DNA of 64,000 nt. It comes from JAAZZY01 sp964612505 (GTDB lineage Bacteria > Chlamydiota > Chlamydiia > Chlamydiales > JAAZZY01). Within the stretch, counting starts at the first letter, position 1, and each line of letters begins with the position of its first letter. Shown here one piece after another: positions 19,319-27,639 of this stretch. The position numbers were made by a program, and so were the translations under genes. The notes under the pieces were generated by a model, which made no database searches, was not told where the DNA came from, and saw only the letters and a program-made list of their open reading frames with translations. Where the stretch lies: assembly GCA_964612505.1 (NCBI GenBank), contig CAZTEX010000011.1, forward strand, positions 1 to 64,000, in the 5' to 3' direction.

Positions 19319-20137
19319 TTACCAATCATTATTCTGTTCATAGCCCAAATCAATGATTTCTTGGCCAAGAAGCTGCTTACACATTGCTTTCATATCTTCA
19401 TCAAAATATTGTTCCCAACTATGAATGTGTCCTTGTCTGAACGTTGGGCCTGTTCCATAAATTGATTTACCAATTTGATCGATTTGGTCGCTACTTAAAC
19501 TTGGCTCTCCTTTTAGAAATATGGCTAATTTACGAATGCTTTCTCTTTGCATTTGATCATTGCCCCCTCCGTTGCTTCCTACCAGATCTTCATAGCGCAT
19601 AACAAGGTAATCTTTATTAGACTGCCCAAGTTCTTTAATAGTTGAGACTGCTTTCTTGATATCGTAAATAGGCGTTGGTATATATTGCCCTTGCAAAGCT
19701 CTTCTAAGGTAAATAGTAATACGTTTTTTTATAGCCATATCATGAAAAGGAAAGAGGGGATTAATCCCTTCTGGTTTTGAAGGATCCATGTATTTGTATT
19801 CTTTATAATAAAATGCAGCAGCAACAAGAATACTGCGTGGATCTCTCACATGAATAATCAGCTTTTGGGTATCTAAGGAAGAGAGGATATGTTCAACAAC
19901 TTGGGGATGACAAAAATGGGTGCCAATAAAATACTTATTGTTAATGAACCTAAGATCTCCAAGCTTGGGGATATACATCCTATCTTTGTTTGTTAATAAA
20001 TAAATGCAGTGCGAAGAAAGATGAGTTCCCGATTTTGCAATACTAATGAAAGAGAAATCATTTTTTGCAACGGAAGCATTTAAATTTGTAAACGCTGTTA
20101 CTAAAAGTAAGAGAACAGTTAATTTTAAACTTTTCAT
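19319..20137 (-). CDS. Sulfotransferase-domain protein with signal peptide
   Basis: 272 residues from the ATG at 20137; an earlier TTG at 20176 would add 13. From the ATG the N terminus is a good Sec signal (MKSLKLTVLLLLVTAFTNLNA). After it, FISIAKSGTHLSSH resembles the PAPS 5'-phosphosulfate loop of sulfotransferases, IHVRDPRSILVAA the 3'-phosphate site (Arg and Ser), and YLVMRYEDLVG the downstream conserved Glu-Asp motif. Such enzymes transfer sulfate from PAPS to sugars, proteins or lipids. An exported sulfotransferase is odd because PAPS is cytosolic; it may be a lumenal-type enzyme, a secreted effector, or tethered by an uncleaved signal. It lies next to sugar genes, suggesting a glycan substrate. 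No convincing Shine-Dalgarno for either start. Confidence 0.75.
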   Translation of the reverse strand: MKSLKLTVLLLLVTAFTNLNASVAKNDFSFISIAKSGTHLSSHCIYLLTNKDRMYIPKLGDLRFINNKYFIGTHFCHPQVVEHILSSLDTQKLIIHVRDPRSILVAAAFYYKEYKYMDPSKPEGINPLFPFHDMAIKKRITIYLRRALQGQYIPTPIYDIKKAVSTIKELGQSNKDYLVMRYEDLVGSNGGGNDQMQRESIRKLAIFLKGEPSLSSDQIDQIGKSIYGTGPTFRQGHIHSWEQYFDEDMKAMCKQLLGQEIIDLGYEQNNDW

Positions 20138-20228
20138 CGAAATTTGAAAAAAACAAAAAGAAAATTTTAAATTCAAATATCTTTGAAAAGCAAGTTAAAA
20201 TTGGCTTAGAGAAAAGTTTTTTGAGCGT

Positions 20229-21476
20229 TTAATATACAGATTTAGATCTTTTATTTGTAAACATCCAAAGAGCAATCGCTGCTATGGCAACAAAAGCGCC
20301 TCCCAGAATGAGCGGCATGGTAATAAAATATCCTGCCAAGAAACCACCTAGCAAGCTTGTAATTACTTCTCCTAGTATTTGCATAGAGTAATTCACTCCC
20401 ATTACCTCTCCTTGCATTTCTTCAGAGACGCTATGAGAGACAAAGCTTTGTAAATTGGTCGTTGCAATAGAGAGAAAGAGAGCTGCACAAGGAAGAGCTA
20501 CATAGATAACAAATCTATAATGTTCTGTCGTTAAAGCAATTAAGCTTGGAGCTAATAAAAAAGCAGAAAAAATTACCGCATTTCTTGATCTAACATGTTT
20601 TGCAAGAGCTCTAACAATGCAAAACTGACTAAATGCAATAATCACGGCGACATAGGCAGAAATGTTGGCAATGTCAGAAGAATCGTATTTAAATCGGTTT
20701 ACTAGTAAGGCGGGAAAATATTGATAGAAGAAAAAAAGGCCGAAATAAAAAAGAAAATTAATGACATAAAGTCTGCGACAACCTGCTTTAGCAAAGTTGC
20801 GATATAAAATGGCAAGCCCCGATAAAAGATGAACTTTGTGATTGGGGTCTCTTGTGCTTTTGGGTTTTGTTTCTGGTAACTGCCAAAAGACCATCGCTAA
20901 AGTAATCAAAGCTAAAATGGCCGAAAACCAAAAAGGCATATCGTCACCAAACCAAGAAACAAGTTCTGGATCTGCAAGCTTTCCCCCTATAATGGGTCCT
21001 ATCACAAACCCAAGTCCGGCAGCCATATTAATAATGCCAAAGTTTTTAACTCGTTGATGGCCACTACTAATATCGGCCGCAGTCGATTGAGCAATTGAAA
21101 AATTTCCTTCGGCATACCCGCAGACAAATCGGCTTAAAATAAGAAGCCAATAAGAGTGCATGATCACACCAATAGCGCTTACTAAATAGGCTAAGAAAGT
21201 GACGCAAAGGGTAATTAATAAAATGCCACGTCTGCCGTAATGATCTGAAAGCGTTCCTAAAAGAGGCAATCCTAAGAATTGACCTACCGGGTAGGAAGCC
21301 AGCGCGCATCCTAAAAGAACTGTACGCATAGCCATCGAGGTGTCGATTGGTAAAAAACGATGACAGGGATCTAGAAACATCGGTGAAAAGATTGGGAAGG
21401 CTAAGCTAAATCCAACATAACCAAAAAAGACCACCGTAAAAACGGGGAACATAGGATGTTTTTTTATTCGTCTCAT
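20229..21476 (-). CDS. Major facilitator superfamily transporter (TetA/DHA1-like)
   Basis: 415 residues with twelve predicted membrane helices and a central loop around the ETKPKSTRDPNHKV segment. The first cytoplasmic loop carries MFS motif A as GTLSDHYGRRGILL (about 84-97). The VIGPIIGGKLAD stretch in helix 5 resembles motif C of drug:proton antiporters of the DHA1/TetA type. The substrate is unknown. The gene starts three bases after the uvrA stop codon, so it is probably the last gene of the long nrdR-to-MFS run. The 3' gap toward the sulfotransferase gene is about 50 bases with no clear terminator. Confidence 0.88.
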   Translation of the reverse strand: MRRIKKHPMFPVFTVVFFGYVGFSLAFPIFSPMFLDPCHRFLPIDTSMAMRTVLLGCALASYPVGQFLGLPLLGTLSDHYGRRGILLITLCVTFLAYLVSAIGVIMHSYWLLILSRFVCGYAEGNFSIAQSTAADISSGHQRVKNFGIINMAAGLGFVIGPIIGGKLADPELVSWFGDDMPFWFSAILALITLAMVFWQLPETKPKSTRDPNHKVHLLSGLAILYRNFAKAGCRRLYVINFLFYFGLFFFYQYFPALLVNRFKYDSSDIANISAYVAVIIAFSQFCIVRALAKHVRSRNAVIFSAFLLAPSLIALTTEHYRFVIYVALPCAALFLSIATTNLQSFVSHSVSEEMQGEVMGVNYSMQILGEVITSLLGGFLAGYFITMPLILGGAFVAIAAIALWMFTNKRSKSVY

Positions 21477-21479
21477 GCT

Positions 21480-24035
21480 TTATTTGGATAACATTTTTCG
21501 TAAAAATTGACCAGTATAAGAACTTTTAATCAGGCAAATTTCTTCTGGAGTCCCTTGAGCAATAATTTGCCCTCCTTTGTCGCCCCCTTCAGGTCCTAGA
21601 TCAATAATATGGTCAGCCACTTTAATGACATCCAAATTATGTTCTATGACAATCATAGTATTGCCTTTATCCACTAGGCAATTCAGTACATGAATTAAGC
21701 GATCTACATCGGCAAAATGTAAGCCGGTGGTTGGCTCATCTAAAATGTAAAGGGTTTTGCCTGTTCCTCTTTTACTGAGTTCTCTGGCCAGCTTAATGCG
21801 CTGAGCTTCTCCTCCAGATAAGGTAATGGCAGATTGTCCGAGTTCAATATAGCCTAGTCCCACGCTTAAAAGCACATCGACTTTATTTTTGATCTGAGGA
21901 ACATGTTCAAAGAAGTTGGAAGCCTCTTCTAAAGTCATCTTTAAAACATCTGCAATGTGTTTTCCTTTATATTGGACAGAAAGTGTTTCGGTATTAAATC
22001 GCTTACCATTGCATTCTTCACAAGTGACATAGACATCCGGCATGAAGTGCATTTCAATTTTAATTTTCCCACTGCCTTCACAGGCTTCACAGCGTCCACC
22101 TTTCACGTTAAAAGAAAAGCGACCTATTTGATACCCTTTGATCTGAGCGGCAGGAAGTTGTGAAAATAAATCGCGAATATGGTCAAAAATCCCTGTATAA
22201 GTAGCGGGGTTTGATCTGGGAGTTCGTCCAATAGGAGATTGATCAATCATAATTACTTTATCTAGGTGATCTAATCCTTCAAAACCATCGCATTGAAAGA
22301 GGGCTTTGCGATCGCGGTTAAAATGGGCTTGTAATCCCTCATACAGTAGATCATTGATTAAGGAGCTTTTTCCAGATCCAGAAACTCCTGTAACGCACGA
22401 GAACTTCCCCAAGGGGATATTCACGTTCATTTTCTTTAAATTATTTAAATAGGGTTTTTTGATGGTGAGAGTGTGGCCATTACCTTTGCGTCGATGAGGA
22501 GGAACAGCAATAAAATTTTGCCCTCTAAGGTACTTTCCTGTTAAAGATTCTGGGCTTTTTAAAATCTCTTGATATGTTCCATTAAAAATAACCTCTCCTC
22601 CATGTACACCAGCTAACGGTCCCATGTCGATGATTTGATCGGCTCTTCGCATGGTCTCATCATCGTGTTCAATCACAACCAGTGTATTTCCAATATCACG
22701 CAGATTTTCTAAGGTTTTTAGAAGGCGTTCGTTATCTCTTTGATGCAAACCAATACTAGGCTCATCTAAGATATAGAGAACATTGACGAGTTTGGAGCCA
22801 ATTTGGGTAGCGAGGCGTATACGCTGAGACTCTCCCCCAGAGAGAGTTTTAGCAGAGCGACCTAAACTAAGATAATTTAAGCCAACATCAATAAGGAATT
22901 GCAATCGTGAAAAGATCTCTTTTAAAATCTTTTCAGCAATACTCATTTGCAAACTGCTGAGTTTTACTTTTTGAATAAATAGATTTAAATCTTCAATAGC
23001 CATGTTGCAAACTTCAGCCATGTTTTTTTGGCCATAAGTTACTGAAAGCGCTTCATTATTCAACCTGGATCCATGGCATGCATCACATTCTAGTTCTGCG
23101 AGTGCCTCTTCAATTTTCTCTTTGATGGTCTGGGATTGCGTTCGTTGATATCTCCATAAGAGTTTAGGAAGGGCGCGCGCTTGTTTAGGTATAGAGCCTA
23201 GCCCACTGCATTTGGCGCAAGCACCATAAGGACTGTTAAAAGAAAAGAGTCTTGGAGAAATTTCTTTAAAGCTATAGCCACAGCTAATGCAGGCAAATTT
23301 TTCTGAGAAGACCTCATCTTTATCTTCACAGCTAATGGTAATAGTACCCTTGCCTACTTTGGAGGCTGTTTCTAAAGACTCAGCAAGTCTTGCTCGGATG
23401 CCTTCTGCTATTTGCAAGCGGTCAACAACGACTTCAATAGTGTGGGTCTTATAGCGCTCTAATGAGACGTTTTCTTCGAGTTTAACAATTTCTCCATTGA
23501 TTCGGGCTCGTAAAAACCCCGCTTGTATCAAGTGATCTAGAACATCTTTATGTTGTCCTTTGACCCCTTGAATGATGCTTGCTAAAACAATAATTTTTTT
23601 GTTTTGATAGCGCTCAAGAATATGATTGGTAATGTGCTCTAGTGATTGCTTGGAAATGGGCAATTTGCAGTTAGGGCAATGAGCTTGACCAACTCTAGCA
23701 AATAGCAATCTCAAATAGTCATAAATTTCTGTGACGGTTCCGACTGTAGAACGAGGATTTTTAGTGCCCGATTTTTGATCAATTGCAATGACAGGTGAGA
23801 GTCCTTCAATTTCGTCCACATTGGGTTTGTCCATTAATCCCAAAAATTGTCTCGCATAAGAGGAGAGAGATTCGACAAAGCGTCTTTGACCTTCAGCGTA
23901 CAGAGTATCCATGACTAGCGAAGATTTCCCTGAGCCGCTAAGGCCTGTAACAACGACCAGTTTATGTCTTTGGATCACGACATCTATATTTTTTAAATTG
24001 TGCTCTTTGGCACCTTTAATGATGATATCTTGCAT
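21480..24035 (-). CDS. uvrA: Excinuclease ABC subunit A, short form
   Basis: Damage-recognition ATPase of nucleotide excision repair, acting with UvrB and UvrC. 851 residues with both ABC modules: Walker A GLSGSGKSS near 33 and GVSGSGKSS near 550; signatures LSGGESQRIRLA near 398 and LSGGEAQRIKLA in the second half. Zinc motifs are present (CPNC, CISCGYSF, CAKCSGLG and CDACHGSR; then CEACEGSG with CEECNGKR). It is about 90 residues shorter than the usual ~940 because the section between CAKCSGLG and CDACHGSR is reduced to about 50 residues. Chlamydiaceae UvrA is instead a very large fused protein. The gene is 23 bases after cinA on the same strand. Confidence 0.96.
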   Translation of the reverse strand: MQDIIIKGAKEHNLKNIDVVIQRHKLVVVTGLSGSGKSSLVMDTLYAEGQRRFVESLSSYARQFLGLMDKPNVDEIEGLSPVIAIDQKSGTKNPRSTVGTVTEIYDYLRLLFARVGQAHCPNCKLPISKQSLEHITNHILERYQNKKIIVLASIIQGVKGQHKDVLDHLIQAGFLRARINGEIVKLEENVSLERYKTHTIEVVVDRLQIAEGIRARLAESLETASKVGKGTITISCEDKDEVFSEKFACISCGYSFKEISPRLFSFNSPYGACAKCSGLGSIPKQARALPKLLWRYQRTQSQTIKEKIEEALAELECDACHGSRLNNEALSVTYGQKNMAEVCNMAIEDLNLFIQKVKLSSLQMSIAEKILKEIFSRLQFLIDVGLNYLSLGRSAKTLSGGESQRIRLATQIGSKLVNVLYILDEPSIGLHQRDNERLLKTLENLRDIGNTLVVIEHDDETMRRADQIIDMGPLAGVHGGEVIFNGTYQEILKSPESLTGKYLRGQNFIAVPPHRRKGNGHTLTIKKPYLNNLKKMNVNIPLGKFSCVTGVSGSGKSSLINDLLYEGLQAHFNRDRKALFQCDGFEGLDHLDKVIMIDQSPIGRTPRSNPATYTGIFDHIRDLFSQLPAAQIKGYQIGRFSFNVKGGRCEACEGSGKIKIEMHFMPDVYVTCEECNGKRFNTETLSVQYKGKHIADVLKMTLEEASNFFEHVPQIKNKVDVLLSVGLGYIELGQSAITLSGGEAQRIKLARELSKRGTGKTLYILDEPTTGLHFADVDRLIHVLNCLVDKGNTMIVIEHNLDVIKVADHIIDLGPEGGDKGGQIIAQGTPEEICLIKSSYTGQFLRKMLSK

Positions 24036-24058
24036 AGCTTTATGATTATAAGTTTGGA

Positions 24059-25303
24059 TTAAAGATTATCTTTGTTTATCCATAACTCTGCAAGAGTGTA
24101 ATTGACCGTCCGTTGAATAATTGTTTGACGATCTCCAGAAAGCTGCATATTTTGTCGGAGTAATATTTTATTTTTATAGGCAATCGCCATCCAAACATAG
24201 CCTACAGGCTTTTGCGCAGTTCCCCCTGTGGGCCCTGCAATGCCAGAGGTGGCAAAGGCCAGGTCAGTTTTAAAAAGCTTTTGAACCCCTTTGGCCATTT
24301 CAATAACACATTCTTCGCTGACAGCTCCCTTTTTTTGGAGGGTCTCTTTTTTGACTTTTAAAATTTTTTGTTTAGCTTCGTTAGTATAGCTGACGATGCT
24401 CCCTTTTAAAAATTCAGAGGCTCCGCCAAGTCCTGTTAAAAGAGCCGATAAAGCCCCGCCCGTGCAAGATTCAGCGATGGATAAAGAAAGTTTCTTTTTT
24501 TTCAGTAAATCATGGATGGCCTCTTCAATGTTTTGAAATTTTCCATCAAACCAGTGCTGAGGAAATTCTTTTTTGACAGCAGCTAGACAAGAATTGAGCG
24601 ACTTATTGGCCTCGCTTTGTGTGGAGGCGCTGACTTTAAAATGCAGAGAAAGAATACCTAAGTGAGGATAAATACCCACTCTTAATTTGGGATCCTTTTT
24701 TAAGAGAAGATCTAAAAAAGGGGTGATGTGACTTTCTGCGACCCTACATAAGTGAATGACTTTCTTGTATTCTTTAATCTGAATAGGGAAATACTTTTTC
24801 AAATATGGGATCAGATTATGATCTACTAAGTGTCGAAATTCATAGGGAACGCCAGGAAGTAAAATGAGCTTTTTTTGATCCTTTGTGAAGATAAAGCCAG
24901 GAGCCATTCCTAGTTGGTCAAGCATGAGTTCTGCTTTTTTAGGAACATTGGCAAAAGGCAGAATGATTTTTTTGTCAGCGATCTTCCCATATCGCTTTTC
25001 AAGATTTTTTAAGAGCTCTTTGTGAATATGAAATTCTGAATTAAAAAGAGAAGCTGCAACTTTTAAAGTGATATCATCTTGGGTAGGTCCAAGCCCTCCG
25101 CTGCAGATGACAACATCTGAGCGTGCTAAAGATTGATTAAACTGATCTATGAGCGCTTTTTCTTGATCGAGGATCGAGCATTGAAAAGAGGGTAAGTAGC
25201 CAGTCTTATAGAGCTTTTTACAAACATAGGTCACATTTGTATTTTGAATTTGTCCTTCTAGGAGCTCATTGCCGATGGTAATAATCTCAATCAGAGCGTT
25301 CAT
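24059..25303 (-). CDS. cinA: CinA-family protein (NMN amidohydrolase / ADP-ribose pyrophosphatase type)
   Basis: 414 residues, two-domain CinA. Residues 1 to about 165 form the molybdopterin-binding-like domain, with ITIGNELLEGQIQNTN and ICSGGLGPTQDDIT. The C-terminal domain (about 255-410) is the nicotinamide-mononucleotide deamidase type, with SIAESCTGGALSALLT, KGSIVSYTNEAKQKIL and FATSGIAGPTGGT. In bacteria CinA recycles NMN or hydrolyses ADP-ribose in NAD turnover. The ATG overlaps the preceding gene's stop as ATGA (four bases), indicating coupling. Next to uvrA in the same run, in keeping with NAD salvage and repair, though co-regulation is only inferred. Confidence 0.93.
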   Translation of the reverse strand: MNALIEIITIGNELLEGQIQNTNVTYVCKKLYKTGYLPSFQCSILDQEKALIDQFNQSLARSDVVICSGGLGPTQDDITLKVAASLFNSEFHIHKELLKNLEKRYGKIADKKIILPFANVPKKAELMLDQLGMAPGFIFTKDQKKLILLPGVPYEFRHLVDHNLIPYLKKYFPIQIKEYKKVIHLCRVAESHITPFLDLLLKKDPKLRVGIYPHLGILSLHFKVSASTQSEANKSLNSCLAAVKKEFPQHWFDGKFQNIEEAIHDLLKKKKLSLSIAESCTGGALSALLTGLGGASEFLKGSIVSYTNEAKQKILKVKKETLQKKGAVSEECVIEMAKGVQKLFKTDLAFATSGIAGPTGGTAQKPVGYVWMAIAYKNKILLRQNMQLSGDRQTIIQRTVNYTLAELWINKDNL

Positions 25304-26004
25304 AAGCCAACCTTGAGTTGATATTGATCAAATTGAGGATGTTGATGAATCCACTTCGAACAATTTTTGCCTAATCTTATCGGGAGATTGATTTTTTTTG
25401 AATGAATAATAAAAGGGGTAGGTCGCGTATGATGACGGATCCATTCTCTTAAAGACTTAAACATTTTTCCTAAGGGGTGCTCTTGAAAGCTAATAGTTTC
25501 TACCTCATGTGATTCGATCTGCTGCACAATCTGTGGGCAGGAAAAACGCATTCCCCAAAGGACTCCTTGAGAAAGCCCTGGCATAGGGCGAATCGAGTGA
25601 TCTACAGGAGAAACAATAAGAGTAATCGGTTTAATTTCGATATAAGGGGATTTAAAAATGAGAGCTTTTTTTTCTTGGGTGATCGGTTTTAGATAAACGC
25701 CTGATAAATGAGGCATCATCATCAAATAGAAAAACTTTTTTTGTTCTTGGATTTCAGTTATTTTGCCTCTCTGAAGAGAACCAATATACCCTTGATAGGC
25801 TAAAAGAAATTCAGAGGAGCTCAAAAGATAGGGAGTTTGAGGGTTAGCATTTTGAGGGGAAATGAGAAAAAAAGGATCGAGTTGCTGAATTAAGTCGCTC
25901 ATTTCTTCAATGTCTAGAAGGACATCCACCGAAATCCACTTGGAAAGACGATTAGAAATCTTTGTGTCTTCAGAATGGAGAGGAATCGAAGGGTTTGGAT
26001 TCAT
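25300..26004 (-). CDS. Hypothetical protein in lspA-cinA operon
   Basis: 234 residues, not recognised. No signal peptide or membrane helix is apparent. Composition is balanced with several Ser/Pro-rich stretches at the N terminus (MNPNPSIPLHSEDTKI) and a basic C-terminal half (SKKINLPIRLGKNCSKW). It starts inside the 3' end of lspA (35-base overlap) and its stop overlaps the cinA start by four bases, so it is certainly part of this operon and likely a real gene. The tight coupling to lspA and cinA says little about function. Confidence 0.75.
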   Translation of the reverse strand: MNPNPSIPLHSEDTKISNRLSKWISVDVLLDIEEMSDLIQQLDPFFLISPQNANPQTPYLLSSSEFLLAYQGYIGSLQRGKITEIQEQKKFFYLMMMPHLSGVYLKPITQEKKALIFKSPYIEIKPITLIVSPVDHSIRPMPGLSQGVLWGMRFSCPQIVQQIESHEVETISFQEHPLGKMFKSLREWIRHHTRPTPFIIHSKKINLPIRLGKNCSKWIHQHPQFDQYQLKVGL

Positions 26005-26533
26005 TTTTATAAGAAGGGGTTGGAGAGGTTTGCTTTCCCCCTTTTAGATTTAAGATGCACAGCCAAGCTACACCTAGAAAAATAAATGAGTCTGCGATGT
26101 TAAAAACAGGGAAATCATATCCCCAAAATTGAAAGAAAAATAGATCGATCACGTGACCATAAAAGAGTGAATCTAAAATATTGCCCATGGCGCCAGAGAT
26201 AATGAGAATAAAGGGAATTTGGCTCTGCGCATTTTTATTAAACAAGATCAAATACAAAGATAAAATAGCAATAACGGTAATTCGTACATAAAGAAGTGTT
26301 TGATGGGAATCGGGAAAAAGTCCCCAAGCAGCACCAGAATTGGTTTGATGAGTGATTGAGAAGCTAATCCCAAAAAAATCTTCAAAAATGCCAAAGCCTC
26401 CAAAAGGGAAAGGGAGCATATGGCGCTGCATGAGTGGTAAAAAAGCTTGCGAGAGCCATTTAGTAATGACATCGACAGCTAAGATAGATGAAAAAATTGC
26501 AACTAAGAGTTTAGCGCGTGATTTTTCGATCAT
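25970..26533 (-). CDS. lspA: Lipoprotein signal peptidase (signal peptidase II)
   Basis: Inner-membrane aspartyl protease that cleaves signal peptides of diacylglyceryl-modified prolipoproteins. 187 residues with four membrane segments. The conserved N-terminal VDVITKWL, central SGAAWGLF, and the two catalytic-aspartate motifs SGAMGNILDSLFYGHVIDL and FPVFNIADSFIF are all present. The C terminus is about 20 residues longer than average. The ATG overlaps the dksA stop by four bases (ATGA-type coupling), and the order nrdR-dksA-lspA matches C. trachomatis from memory. Confidence 0.95.
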   Translation of the reverse strand: MIEKSRAKLLVAIFSSILAVDVITKWLSQAFLPLMQRHMLPFPFGGFGIFEDFFGISFSITHQTNSGAAWGLFPDSHQTLLYVRITVIAILSLYLILFNKNAQSQIPFILIISGAMGNILDSLFYGHVIDLFFFQFWGYDFPVFNIADSFIFLGVAWLCILNLKGGKQTSPTPSYKNESKPFDSSPF

Positions 26534-26895
26534 ATGAGTCCTTTCTCAAACTTTTCTTGGGCTTTAACAGTCATTGAAGCATAAGGAATCGCTTCAAGCC
26601 TCGCTTTGGGAATTTCATCTCCACTTAAGTCGCAGATTCCGTAAGTATGTTCGTCAATTTTAGAAAGAGCTCTTTCTATTTGTTTTAAAATACCCATTTC
26701 TTTGCCAGTGACTTCGATATTAATGGTGCGATCAAAATCATCAGTTCCTTGATCAGCTTGATGTTGTGAATAGCCTGTTGCATCATCGGGCTGTTTGACC
26801 TGCTGAGAAGCATTCTCAAGAGAGAGGGAAAGTTGGTCACGCATCTCTTCTAAAATCTTTTTAAACGTTTCTATTTCTTTTGGTTTTAAAGGCAT
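26530..26895 (-). CDS. dksA: DksA/TraR-family regulator with degenerate zinc finger
   Basis: 121 residues from the ATG at 26895, which has GAGG six bases upstream; a TTG at 26907 is less likely. DksA-type proteins bind the RNA polymerase secondary channel to tune transcription. The coiled-coil region runs to about residue 90 with tip sequence DDFDRT. The C-terminal zinc finger, which normally reads C-x2-C ... C-x2-C in YGICEECG ... ARLCVECQ, is here YGICDLSG ... YASMTVKAQ. Only the first cysteine is kept, so it should not bind zinc through the usual four ligands. The DksA-type loop and IPKARLEAIPYA are otherwise well conserved. It lies between nrdR and lspA. Confidence 0.88.
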   Translation of the reverse strand: MPLKPKEIETFKKILEEMRDQLSLSLENASQQVKQPDDATGYSQHQADQGTDDFDRTINIEVTGKEMGILKQIERALSKIDEHTYGICDLSGDEIPKARLEAIPYASMTVKAQEKFEKGLI

Positions 26896-26936
26896 TGAAG
26901 TCCTCAAGTTATTTTCAATATGTACAGCCTATACTG

Positions 26937-27407
26937 CTAGGTTTTATTTTTAACAATATCTTTTTCATTTAACGAAGCAATAGCATCCATGAGTTCATCG
27001 ATGTCCTTAAAGCGTCGATAGACACAAGCAAAACGAATATAGGCAATATCATCTAGTTCTTTGAGCTTGTGCATGACCATTTCGCCAATTTCTTGAGTCG
27101 AGATTTCTCTAGAGGAGCGCTCCATAATTTTGGCGGTGATTTGCAGCGCAATTCCTCTGGCTTGATCACGGCTAATGCGTGTGTGCTGACAAGATGCCAT
27201 GATTCCTTGTAATAATTTATGTTCTTGGAAATCTTCGTAGCGACCGTCTTTTTTATGCACTTGGAGTAAGAGTTCTACAGTTTCAAAAGTTGTAAAGCGT
27301 TTCTCACATTTTAAGCATTCTCGTCTTCGGCGGATGGCGTTGGCTTCAGATGCGTTGCGCGAGTCTGTCACTTTAAGTTCAGGGTGGTCACAATAAGGGC
27401 ATCTCAT
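26937..27407 (-). CDS. nrdR: Transcriptional repressor NrdR
   Basis: 156 residues, the standard length. The N-terminal zinc ribbon MRCPYCDHPELKVTDSR ... CLKCEKRFTTFE is followed by the ATP-cone domain (about 50-140) with KRDGRYEDF-like KKDGRYEDFQEHKL and the ISRDQARGIALQI helix. NrdR senses ATP/dATP and represses ribonucleotide reductase genes by binding paired NrdR boxes; no such boxes were recognised in this window. It is the first gene of the minus-strand run reaching to 20.2 kb. Promoters for it and the divergent gene must lie in the 232-base AT-rich gap at 27408-27639. Confidence 0.97.
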   Translation of the reverse strand: MRCPYCDHPELKVTDSRNASEANAIRRRRECLKCEKRFTTFETVELLLQVHKKDGRYEDFQEHKLLQGIMASCQHTRISRDQARGIALQITAKIMERSSREISTQEIGEMVMHKLKELDDIAYIRFACVYRRFKDIDELMDAIASLNEKDIVKNKT

Positions 27408-27526
27408 AATGCTAAAAGCTTTTTTTAAAAAATGAAGGAAATTTTAAATGTCTACAGAATGCGGGTCAAGAGAAATCATTTTAAAGAGAGGAGGGTGTAA
27501 AATTTAAAATTTTATTTTACAAGTTT

Positions 27527-27603
27527 TTAATTATTTATTAAAATATCAATAGTTAATTAATAATGCATATTTGTTGTTATTAAGTTAATTATTTATTAAA
27601 ATA
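27527..27603. repeat. Exact 19-bp direct repeat in AT-rich gap
   Basis: An identical 19-base AT-only unit (TTAATTATTTATTAAAATA) occurs at 27527-27545 and again at 27585-27603, with starts 58 bases apart. It sits in the divergent promoter gap between nrdR and the interrupted gene downstream. It could be a regulatory direct repeat, or an AT-rich coincidence. The rest of the gap holds no gene. Confidence 0.5.
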
Positions 27604-27639
27604 AGTAAATATTTAATTTATAAAAAAACAAGGTGTTTT

